Of a stretch of DNA of 9,166 bases, positions 1-5,902 are shown piece after piece (the first letter of the stretch is position 1; each line of letters begins with the position of its first letter). Under the pieces are notes generated by a model, which was not told the DNA's origin, made no database searches, and saw only the letters and a program-made list of their open reading frames with translations. The stretch is from Urinicoccus sp. (GTDB lineage: Bacteria; Bacillota; Clostridia; Tissierellales; Peptoniphilaceae). The DNA lies in assembly GCA_029983435.1 (NCBI GenBank), contig JASBZN010000038.1:1-9166 (forward strand). Reading direction: 5' to 3'. A program made the position numbers and the translations under genes.

Positions 1-40
1 TTGGTTGGCAACGACCTGGGAAAGTAGGATATTGCCGGAC
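1..40 (+). rRNA. rrf: 5S rRNA, 3' end only (partial)
   Basis: The first 40 bases match the conserved 3' third of bacterial 5S rRNA. They show the helix IV/V pattern of paired bases around CTGGGAAAGTAGG, followed by the TTGCCGGAC tail, which in 5S rRNA pairs with the 5' end of the molecule. The 5' two thirds lie outside the window. An intrinsic terminator starts six bases later, as expected for the last gene of an rRNA operon. The exact mature 3' end (about 38-41) cannot be fixed without the 5' partner strand. Confidence 0.88.
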
Positions 41-45
41 AAAAG

Positions 46-85
46 AACCAGCTTCGATGTTTGCTCACGAAGCTGGTTTTTGTTT
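46..85 (+). terminator. rRNA operon terminator
   Basis: A perfect 11-bp stem (46-56 pairs with 68-78) encloses an 11-base loop and runs directly into a T-rich tract (77-85). This is a textbook Rho-independent terminator placed just after the 5S rRNA end. Confidence 0.92.
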
Positions 86-99
86 GTTTAAAAAGAGCT

Positions 100-128
100 T
101 TGACAGAAGAAGTCTTTTATGCTATGCT
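100..128 (+). promoter_or_regulatory. Sigma-A promoter of nhaC
   Basis: A perfect -35 box TTGACA (100-105) is followed after 17 bases by TATGCT (123-128), which has five of six bases of the -10 consensus. Transcription would start near 135 and give a leader of about 55 bases before the nhaC start codon. The leader contains a run of ten A (164-173) just before the ribosome binding site. The promoter sits directly behind the rRNA terminator, so nhaC is probably transcribed independently of the rRNA operon. Confidence 0.8.
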
Positions 129-176
129 GACTTTAGCGATATAAAGTCATGCGATATATTGTTAAAAAAAAAACAT

Positions 177-181
177 GGAGG
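177..181 (+). promoter_or_regulatory. Ribosome binding site deciding the nhaC start
   Basis: GGAGG here lies eight bases before the ATG at 190. The upstream in-frame ATG at 175 overlaps this site and has only a run of A before it, so 190 is the preferred start. Confidence 0.8.
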
Positions 182-189
182 CGATTATT

Positions 190-1575
190 ATGTCAAAAAG
201 AAAACCAAAATTATGGGAAGCATTATTTCCTATGTTTGCAATGGCTGTTATTGTTGTTTATTCTATGATTGTTTTAAAAATTGAACCACATATTCCAATA
301 GTGATATCAACGATCATAGCTGCTTTCATGGCGTGGAGAGTAGGTCTAAGTTGGGAAGAAATAAGAGATGGAATGACGAGTTCAATTTTCCGTGCCATAG
401 AGGCATTAATTATCGTAATGTGCGTAGGGATGTTAATTGGTTCTTGGGTTCTTTCGGGGATTGTTCCAGCAATGATTTATTATGGCTTGGACATCATTAG
501 CCCGAGATTTTTTTTACCAACAGGATGTATTTTATGTGCGATTGTTTCTGTAGCGACAGGATCAGCTTGGACTTCTGGAGGAACAGTAGGTGTCGCTTTA
601 ATGGGAATTGGGGCAGGTTTAGGTATTCGGCCAGAGATAACAGCTGGTATGGTTATTTCTGGAGCTTATTTTGGCGACAAAATATCTCCCTTGTCTGACA
701 GTACAAATGTTGCTGCAGCTGCAGCGGAAGTAGATTTGTATGAACATGTAAGAGCGATGTTATATACGACAGTCCCCAGTATGATTATTGCTTTAATTAT
801 TTATACAGTAATAGGTTTAGGTCATAAACCAGAAAGTTATAGTTTGCAGCTGGCAGATAATATGCGGCAAGTGTTAATTTCTGAATTCAATATTACACCT
901 GTTTTATTTTTGGGGCCAATTTTTGTTCTACTGTCTGCTTGGAAAAAAATTCCAGCAATCCCATCTTTACTGGCGGCAACAGCAGTAGGAGGAGTGCTAG
1001 CCTTTATTTATCAAAAAACAACTTTAGTGACTTTTTTGGATGTACTCTTAAATGGTTATACTGGTAATACGGGTATGGAAATAGTGGATAAATTGCTAAG
1101 TCGGGGCGGAGTTAATGGGATGATGTGGACAATATCCCTAATTATTTTTGCCTTGAGTTTTGGTGGCATTTTAGAAAAAGCAAAATTTACTGACGTTATT
1201 TTGGAACGAGTTATGAAGTTTGTAAATGGAACAGGATCTTTGGTACTTACAACGATTATAACGGGTATATTATGCGATTTTGTCCTAACGGACCAATATT
1301 TAGCCAACATAATACCAGGACGCATGTATTATAAATTATACGATGAAATGGGTTTGAAGCGTTCCTATTTATCAAGGACATTAGAAGACGGAGGAAGTTT
1401 GTGGTCTCCAATGTTTCCATGGAATGGTTGTGGGGCGTATCAATCGGCAACTTTAGGAGTGTCAACTTTTGCATATTTTCCCTTTGCGTTTTTAAATTTA
1501 ATTAATCCAATTATATCAATTATAATGGCTTACTGCGGAATTTTTGTTTTTAAAAAAGGAGATAAGAGGCCATAA
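190..1575 (+). CDS. nhaC: Na+/H+ antiporter, NhaC family
   Basis: This is a 461-residue polytopic inner-membrane protein of the NhaC family (ion transporter superfamily). Members exchange Na+ for H+, or couple Na+/H+ to organic acids as in the MleN malate/lactate antiporters. Family signatures are clear: GSAWTSGGTVGVA (residues 124-136) and GDKISPLSDSTNVAAAA (162-178), the conserved polar segments thought to line the ion path. Hydrophobic segments run from residue 10 to the C-terminus, roughly eleven or twelve. Length is normal for the family. The gene has its own promoter and terminator and no partner gene, so substrate cannot be read from context; a role in Na+/pH balance is the default, and lactate/malate exchange is an alternative. 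Codon use differs from the other large genes here: 16 ATA isoleucine codons, and CCA for 15 of 21 prolines. This may mean separate ancestry. Confidence 0.92.
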   Translation: MSKRKPKLWEALFPMFAMAVIVVYSMIVLKIEPHIPIVISTIIAAFMAWRVGLSWEEIRDGMTSSIFRAIEALIIVMCVGMLIGSWVLSGIVPAMIYYGLDIISPRFFLPTGCILCAIVSVATGSAWTSGGTVGVALMGIGAGLGIRPEITAGMVISGAYFGDKISPLSDSTNVAAAAAEVDLYEHVRAMLYTTVPSMIIALIIYTVIGLGHKPESYSLQLADNMRQVLISEFNITPVLFLGPIFVLLSAWKKIPAIPSLLAATAVGGVLAFIYQKTTLVTFLDVLLNGYTGNTGMEIVDKLLSRGGVNGMMWTISLIIFALSFGGILEKAKFTDVILERVMKFVNGTGSLVLTTIITGILCDFVLTDQYLANIIPGRMYYKLYDEMGLKRSYLSRTLEDGGSLWSPMFPWNGCGAYQSATLGVSTFAYFPFAFLNLINPIISIIMAYCGIFVFKKGDKRP

Positions 1576-1582
1576 AGAGAGG

Positions 1583-1635
1583 GAAAGGCCCTTCTTTTAT
1601 CCACAATGTGAATAAATAGAAGGGCCTTTCTTTTT
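1583..1635 (+). terminator. nhaC terminator
   Basis: A perfect 13-bp stem (1583-1595 with 1618-1630) with GGCCC/GGGCC in its centre is followed by TTTTT at 1631-1635. The loop can fold further: 1596-1600 pairs with 1612-1616, and after one mismatch 1602-1604 pairs with 1608-1610. The structure begins seven bases after the nhaC stop codon. Its loop carries two DnaA-box-like nonamers, described separately. Confidence 0.9.
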
Positions 1636-1686
1636 AAAATCCTATAAAAAGGAAAAGATTACCCACAAACTCACAAGTTATCCACA
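1597..1686. other. Cluster of four DnaA-box-like nonamers
   Basis: TTATCCACA, the consensus DnaA box, occurs exactly at 1597-1605 and 1678-1686. TTACCCACA (one mismatch) lies at 1659-1667. The inverse strand reads TTATTCACA (one mismatch, a common natural variant) at 1607-1615. That makes four sites in 90 bases outside any gene. The first two form the arms of the inner hairpin of the nhaC terminator, so part of the similarity could come from base pairing. The last two are not inside a stem. The region downstream is AT-rich. No dnaA, dnaN or other replication gene is in the window, so function is unknown: a DnaA-titrating cluster, a remnant of an origin, or chance. Confidence 0.45.
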
Positions 1687-1768
1687 AAAAAGCTCTCTTT
1701 TACATCCACCCCCAAGGCTTGGATCTTCTGTCCAATTTTGGGGGTGGCTTAAGTTAGAGTTTTTATTT
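1686..1768. terminator. Large nested hairpin, possible bidirectional terminator
   Basis: The core is a perfect 10-bp stem (1706-1715 with 1738-1747) of CCACCCCCAA against TTGGGGGTGG. Inside it is a second 5-bp stem (1719-1723 with 1731-1735) with a seven-base loop. Outside it CTCT (1693-1696) can pair with AGAG (1756-1759), flanked by an A tract on the left (1686-1691) and a T tract on the right (1760-1764). Read on either strand, this gives an A-rich entry, a GC-rich stem and a T run on exit. It lies between the end of nhaC, which already has a terminator, and the 3' end of the minus-strand fragment at 1763, so its most likely original job was to end transcription of that lost gene. A small palindromic repeat element is the alternative. 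Confidence 0.5.
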
Positions 1769-1954
1769 TTGGGCTTTGATAAAAAATACAGGACTAATAT
1801 CGCCTTTTTTCATACGGTTTTCTTTTCCAAGTAGCTTATCTAAGTAACCTTCTTGGATTTTTAAAAGGATTAAGGTAGAAAGAGAAACTTTTTTGTTTGA
1901 AAGTTTAAAAGAAAAGGGGACAGCTTTTTTAGTGTTTATTGGGATAGTAAAGTT
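1763..1954 (-). pseudogene. 3' fragment of an unrecognised minus-strand gene
   Basis: On the minus strand, 63 codons are open between a TAA read at 1957-1955 and the TAA at 1765-1763. There is no plausible start: the only ATG is about 20 codons from the end and has no ribosome binding site. The peptide has a natural composition, ending GDISPVFFIKAQK, with a KIQEGYLDKLLGKENRMKK segment before it. A hairpin suited to termination lies just downstream. This looks like the C-terminus of a protein whose 5' part is gone. Further upstream on the same strand (about 1945-2020) another frame is also open, reading a KSIEIIKTLKTLLSQ-like peptide, which would fit a frameshift in the lost gene. I do not recognise the family. 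In AT-rich DNA a 63-codon open frame by chance is unlikely but possible. Confidence 0.35.
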
Positions 1955-2034
1955 TTAAGAGTTTTTATGATTTCTATAGATTTTGTAAAAGAAAAGATGT
2001 AGAATTTTAACTTTTTAATTTTTTTTGAATCGGG

Positions 2035-2040
2035 TATACT
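2035..2040 (+). promoter_or_regulatory. Possible -10 box for the YcxB-like gene
   Basis: TATACT lies 75 bases before the start codon at 2110, at the end of the T-rich stretch, and agrees with the -10 consensus in five of six positions. No convincing -35 box is found at 16-18 bases upstream; the sequence there is a T run. This is the best promoter candidate for the two-gene unit that follows, but it is weak. Confidence 0.3.
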
Positions 2041-2109
2041 TATAAATGAAAGTTTCTTCAAAGGATTCTAAAGGTTTTGGAGAAAGGAAAAATTTACAGG
2101 AGGAGTTTC

Positions 2110-2631
2110 ATGCCAATCAAGGTAATTTTTACCAACCAAGACAAGTATCGGAAGGAATTTTTACAGGGAATATTGCGAAGGTTAATTTTCTGGGCGTATT
2201 TTGTGGGAGTTTTAGGTCTTCTTTTTGCATGGCTTAAATATGGACCAGAGAATTCTTTTCAAGCAGGGGTTTTATTTACTGCAGGTTTTATGTCTATTGC
2301 AGTGGGAATTTTTATCTTGCCCTTAACGTTAAGGGAATTTAAAAAGCAAGAGGATAAGTCCACAGGCCAGGAAGATAAGGTGTTGATTCGCTTTTATGAA
2401 GACTATGCAGAAATCCACCAAGGAAATTCCCATCTTCGGGTGGACTATGTCCATCTGGAACGTATTTTTACAACAAAGTCTCTATATGTTTTTCAACTGG
2501 GAAAAAATTCTGGTTTTTATTTTCCCAAGGAGACGTTAAAGAGTCAGGATCAAGAAGAGTTTCAAGCTCTTTTAGAAGGCTCTTTTCATGATTTGCCTAG
2601 AAAACCAAGAGGGTTTTTTAGTAATAAATAA
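2110..2631 (+). CDS. YcxB-like membrane protein
   Basis: A 173-residue protein with two predicted membrane spans (about residues 26-44 and 54-75) and a soluble C-terminal half. Layout and sequence fit the YcxB-like family (YcxB C-terminal domain): a short basic N-terminus, a two-helix hairpin, a charged linker, then a small beta-rich domain with alternating segments such as VLIRFYEDYAEI, VDYVHLERIFTTKSLYVFQL and the closing FYFPKETLK. Function is unknown across the family. The start at 2110 is chosen because AGGAGGAG (2098-2105) is correctly spaced before it; the in-frame ATG at 2077 has no such site. The nucleotidase gene begins 22 bases after the stop with no terminator between, so the two are probably co-transcribed. 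The membrane hairpin may sit close to the cell-surface enzyme, but that link is only inferred from position. Confidence 0.72.
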   Translation: MPIKVIFTNQDKYRKEFLQGILRRLIFWAYFVGVLGLLFAWLKYGPENSFQAGVLFTAGFMSIAVGIFILPLTLREFKKQEDKSTGQEDKVLIRFYEDYAEIHQGNSHLRVDYVHLERIFTTKSLYVFQLGKNSGFYFPKETLKSQDQEEFQALLEGSFHDLPRKPRGFFSNK

Positions 2632-2653
2632 TTTTTTATTAAGGAGGAAAAAA

Positions 2654-4840
2654 ATGAAGCATAAGAAAGCTCTGTCTATGCTTTTAGCTTTTGTTATGGT
2701 TTTAGGTGTCTTTTTGAATCTAGGACCCATTGAAGCAGCAGAAGCAAAAGATATAAAGACAGTAACCATTTTACACACCAATGACACCCATGGTCGTGGA
2801 CAAGAAAATCAAAAAGGTGAAGAACTTGGTTATGCCAAACTAAAGACTTTTAAATCAACCGTTGAAAATGCCATCTTAGTGGATGCAGGAGATACTCTGC
2901 ATGGAACAACTTTTGCAACGATTTCTAAGGGACAAAGTATTGTTGATTTAATGAACGAAACGGGAACAGATGTCTTTGTTCCTGGGAACCACGATTTTAA
3001 CTATGGAACAGACCGCCTAATTGAATTAACAAAGGCTGGGAAATTTCACACCTTGGCAGCCAATGTTGTAAAGGGAAACAAGCCTCTATTTGCAGATAAC
3101 TTTGTAAAAGAAGTAGATGGCGTTAAAATTGGCTTTTTTGGTTTAGCAACACCAGAAACAAAAACAAAGTCCAATCCATTAAATACACAAGGAGTGGATT
3201 TCTCCAACTATATTGAAACAGCAAAACAACAAGTAGAAGCCTTAAAGGCGAAAAAAGTAGATGCTATTGTCTGTGTATGTCACATGGGCTTAGATAAATC
3301 TTCCGTGGAAAGATCAGACCTTTTGGCCAAGTCTGTTGATGGAATTGACCTAATTATTGATGGTCACTCTCATACAGATTTAAAAGAAGGTAAGTTAGTT
3401 AATAACACCTTAATTGCCCAAACAGGATCTTACTTCCACAATGTAGGAAAGGTAAGTCTAACGTTCAAAGATGGCAAACTTTTAGATAAAAAAGCAAGCC
3501 TAGTTCCCTATAGTAGCTTAAAAACCTTAACTCCAGATGAAAACATCTTAGCTACCATTAAAAAGGTAGAAGAAAGCAATAAACCAATTCTTGAAAAAGT
3601 TGTTGGTCGTAGTGATGTAGCTCTTGAAGGAGAACGAGAAAAAGTTCGAACTGGAGAAACAAACTTAGGAAATCTTTTAACCGATGCGATGTTAGAGGTA
3701 TCTGGAGCAGATGTCGCCATTACCAACGGTGGTGGAATCCGCGCGTCTATTCCAGCTGGGGATGTTACGATGGAACAAGTGATTACTTCTTTCCCATTCT
3801 CTAACTATCCTGTAAAGATTGAAGTAAAAGGTGAAACAATCCTTAAAGCTTTAGAATATGGTGTAGACAAGGCACCAGAAGTCGTTGGGAAATTCCCCCA
3901 TGTTGGTGGTATGACCTTTAAGTATGATAGCAAACAAGAACCAGGACAAAGAGTTTTTGATGTGAAGGTAAAGGGTCAAGCACTGGATGTAAATAAGACC
4001 TATGCATTAGTAACCAACGACTTTATGGCTGTTGGTGGAGACGGTTATGAAATGTTTAAAGGAAGCAAGGAATTAGGAATTTATCCTCTACTTTCTGAAG
4101 TATTGGCAAAATATATTGAAAAACACTCTCCTGTGAAACCTGAAGTTCAAGGACGGGTTATAGAAGCAGAAAAAGCTCCAGGACAAGAAAAACCAGGAAG
4201 TACAGAATTTACAGACATCAGCAACCACTGGGCAAAAGACAAGATTGAATACACTGTTTCCAAAGGCTTATTTGCAGGAACAAGCAAAACAACTTTCTCT
4301 CCAGATGGCAAGGTAACTCGTGCAATGTTTGTTACTACTCTTGGACGTTTTGAAGAAAAATTAGCTCCTTTAACAGGAACAGATAAAAATGCTTTTAAAG
4401 ATGTAAAGGCAGATACTTGGTATACAAAATATGTAAACTGGGCAGCTGCAAACAACGTAGTAAGTGGTTTTGGTGACGGTACCTTTAAACCAGACCAAGA
4501 AATCACTCGCCAAGAAATGGCAGCAATGATGACAAGATATGCTCTTGAAATGAAAAAACAACCCGTTCCTCTTATTTTGCCAGAAAAATTTAAGGACGAT
4601 AAGGAAATTGGATCTTGGGCAAAAGACTCTATCTACACAGCGGTATCCGCTCGTTTAATCTTTGGTACTCCAGAAGGAAAATTCTTACCAACACAAGGAG
4701 CAACTAGAGCAGAACTTGCAAGTATCCTTTATAATTTAAGCGAAAACTTTAACTGGTCTAAAAAAGACCAACCAGTTGTTACAGACCAACCAGTAGAAAA
4801 GGAAACAGAAGAAAAAACAACAGAAAAGAAAGCAGCTTAA
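2654..4840 (+). CDS. SLH-anchored 5'-nucleotidase / 2',3'-cyclic phosphodiesterase
   Basis: A 728-residue exported enzyme of the UshA/5'-nucleotidase family that would hydrolyse extracellular nucleotides to nucleosides and phosphate. Order of parts: signal peptide (1-31, likely cut after AEA); metallophosphatase domain (about 36-245) with every metal-binding motif present, namely HTNDTHG (D44, H46), DAGD (D80), GNHD (N112, H113), CHMG (H210) and DGHSH (H238, H240); 5'-nucleotidase C-terminal domain (about 312-500) with the substrate motifs NGGGIR (358-363) and FMAVGGDGYEMF (457-468); three SLH domains (about 519-560, 580-623, 645-690) with TRAM, TRQE and TRAE signatures; and a charged tail. 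The SLH triplet binds secondary cell-wall polymer, so the enzyme should be displayed on the wall. AAGGAGG (2641-2647) fixes the start; the longer frame from 2588 overlaps the previous gene and lacks this site. The tail has an 11-base direct repeat (4766-4776, 4784-4794) encoding DQPV twice. Exact substrate preference cannot be read from sequence. Confidence 0.9.
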   Translation: MKHKKALSMLLAFVMVLGVFLNLGPIEAAEAKDIKTVTILHTNDTHGRGQENQKGEELGYAKLKTFKSTVENAILVDAGDTLHGTTFATISKGQSIVDLMNETGTDVFVPGNHDFNYGTDRLIELTKAGKFHTLAANVVKGNKPLFADNFVKEVDGVKIGFFGLATPETKTKSNPLNTQGVDFSNYIETAKQQVEALKAKKVDAIVCVCHMGLDKSSVERSDLLAKSVDGIDLIIDGHSHTDLKEGKLVNNTLIAQTGSYFHNVGKVSLTFKDGKLLDKKASLVPYSSLKTLTPDENILATIKKVEESNKPILEKVVGRSDVALEGEREKVRTGETNLGNLLTDAMLEVSGADVAITNGGGIRASIPAGDVTMEQVITSFPFSNYPVKIEVKGETILKALEYGVDKAPEVVGKFPHVGGMTFKYDSKQEPGQRVFDVKVKGQALDVNKTYALVTNDFMAVGGDGYEMFKGSKELGIYPLLSEVLAKYIEKHSPVKPEVQGRVIEAEKAPGQEKPGSTEFTDISNHWAKDKIEYTVSKGLFAGTSKTTFSPDGKVTRAMFVTTLGRFEEKLAPLTGTDKNAFKDVKADTWYTKYVNWAAANNVVSGFGDGTFKPDQEITRQEMAAMMTRYALEMKKQPVPLILPEKFKDDKEIGSWAKDSIYTAVSARLIFGTPEGKFLPTQGATRAELASILYNLSENFNWSKKDQPVVTDQPVEKETEEKTTEKKAA

Positions 4841-4854
4841 GTTAAGGCTAGAGG

Positions 4855-4885
4855 AAAAATAGGAGGGACTCCCTCCTATTTTTTT
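4855..4885 (+). terminator. Terminator of the nucleotidase unit
   Basis: A perfect 13-bp stem (4855-4867 with 4871-4883) built on AGGAGGG/CCCTCCT has a three-base loop and runs into a T tract ending at 4885. It starts 15 bases after the nucleotidase stop codon. The A/T flanks make it work on paper in both directions, but there is no convergent gene. Confidence 0.9.
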
Positions 4886-4969
4886 ATCCAAAAAAAAGAA
4901 AATATTGGAAGAAAAGACCTTAGGCACGACTAGTAAAAACTTCATTTTTTTAGTAAAATAAAGATGAAT

Positions 4970-4974
4970 GGGGG
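4970..4974 (+). promoter_or_regulatory. Atypical ribosome binding site (G5 then T7)
   Basis: GGGGG followed by seven T precedes the ATG at 4982. Other genes here use AGGAGG-type sites, whereas this one has only a G run, which pairs less well with the CCUCC of 16S rRNA. It still favours 4982 over the in-frame ATG at 4964, which has no purine-rich site before it. The adjoining G5 and T7 runs set the spacing. Confidence 0.55.
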
Positions 4975-4981
4975 TTTTTTT

Positions 4982-5866
4982 ATGAGTAAAATGCTGAAGG
5001 CGGACTTAAGCTTACTTTTTGTCGCCATGGGCTGGGGTTTTTCCTATTATTTTGTAGACCTTGTCATGGAGGATTTAGGAGTATATGGGCAAAATGTCTA
5101 CCGATTTTTTATCGCCTTTGTCCTAGCTTTGCTTTTAGGAAGAGGGAGGATTCAGCCCTTAAAAGGAGAGCTTCTAAAGACCAGCATTATTTTAGGGTCT
5201 ATCCTATCTTGCGTGTACATAGGATCTACTTTGGCAGTGCGTTATACTACCATGTCCAACGCAGCTTTTTTAGCCAGCTTGATGGTTGTCTTAACCCCAG
5301 TTTTCTCTTTTCTTTACTATAAAAAAATGCCCCCTAAAAGAACAATTTTTTGTATTCTTCTCTCCTTTGTTGGAATTGCCTTTTTAACCCTGGGAGAAGA
5401 TTTTAAAATCCAGGCAGAAAATTTTCGGGGAGATATGGCAGCCATCGCCTGTGCTATTGCTTACGCAAACCACCTCCTATATACAGAAAGAGCCATTCAA
5501 AAGGAAACAATTGACCCCTTTAGTCTCAGTGTTTATCAATTTTTAGTCGTAGGTTTTATTAATTTAATCCTCATGCTTATTTTTGAAAAACCCAGCGTCC
5601 CCACGACGCCTCTATCCTGGTTTGCCATCTTATTTTTGTCTGTTTTTTGTACAGGAATGGCCTTTATTTTGCAGACTCTGGCCCAAAGACATACTGTGGC
5701 CAGCCATGTGGGAGTGATTTTTTCCTTGGAGCCTGTCTTCGCAAGCATTGTGGCCTTCTTCCTGGCAGGAGAAGTCTTACTGCCCAGGGCCTATTTAGGA
5801 GCATTTCTCATGTTAATGAGTGTCGTCTTAATGGAAGTTCCCATAAAAAGAAAAAGTCTAGAATAA
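4982..5866 (+). CDS. EamA/DMT-superfamily transporter
   Basis: A 294-residue integral membrane protein with about ten membrane spans arranged as two tandem EamA domains (roughly residues 7-140 and 153-285), the standard drug/metabolite transporter architecture. Typical family features are the N-terminal MGWGFSYYFVDLVM segment, the ASLMVVLTPVFSFLYYKK end of the first repeat, and the matching GVIFSLEPVFASIVAFFLAGE in the second. Such proteins usually export amino acids, metabolites or drugs, but substrate cannot be deduced from sequence. It is preceded by a terminator. TAAAAT (4954-4959) could act as a -10 box, but no good -35 is visible. The acetyltransferase gene starts 36 bases after its stop with no terminator between, suggesting co-transcription. 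Confidence 0.88.
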   Translation: MSKMLKADLSLLFVAMGWGFSYYFVDLVMEDLGVYGQNVYRFFIAFVLALLLGRGRIQPLKGELLKTSIILGSILSCVYIGSTLAVRYTTMSNAAFLASLMVVLTPVFSFLYYKKMPPKRTIFCILLSFVGIAFLTLGEDFKIQAENFRGDMAAIACAIAYANHLLYTERAIQKETIDPFSLSVYQFLVVGFINLILMLIFEKPSVPTTPLSWFAILFLSVFCTGMAFILQTLAQRHTVASHVGVIFSLEPVFASIVAFFLAGEVLLPRAYLGAFLMLMSVVLMEVPIKRKSLE

Positions 5867-5902
5867 AGAAGTATAGAAGAAAGAGCCAAGAGGAGGTTCT
5901 AA

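Noticed and set aside
57..284. Short open frame overlapping the rRNA terminator and the start of nhaC
   Set aside because: It begins inside the terminator loop, runs through the promoter and has no ribosome binding site. It is a shadow of nhaC in another frame.
1636..2045. Riboswitch, T-box or tRNA in the intergenic gap
   Set aside because: No conserved T-box or riboswitch core and no cloverleaf were found on either strand. The visible structures are the nested hairpin and AT-rich runs.
2046..2237. Open frame starting at 2046, ahead of and overlapping the YcxB-like gene
   Set aside because: No purine-rich site precedes it, and it lies in another frame over the YcxB-like gene, which has a strong site of its own.
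4200..4725. Internal repeats in the nucleotidase gene as possible DNA repeats
   Set aside because: They are the three diverged SLH protein domains, similar in amino acids but not a DNA repeat array. There is no CRISPR-like spacing.
4954..4959. TAAAAT as a firm promoter for the exporter
   Set aside because: No matching -35 hexamer at the usual distance, so it is mentioned only as a possibility in the gene entry.
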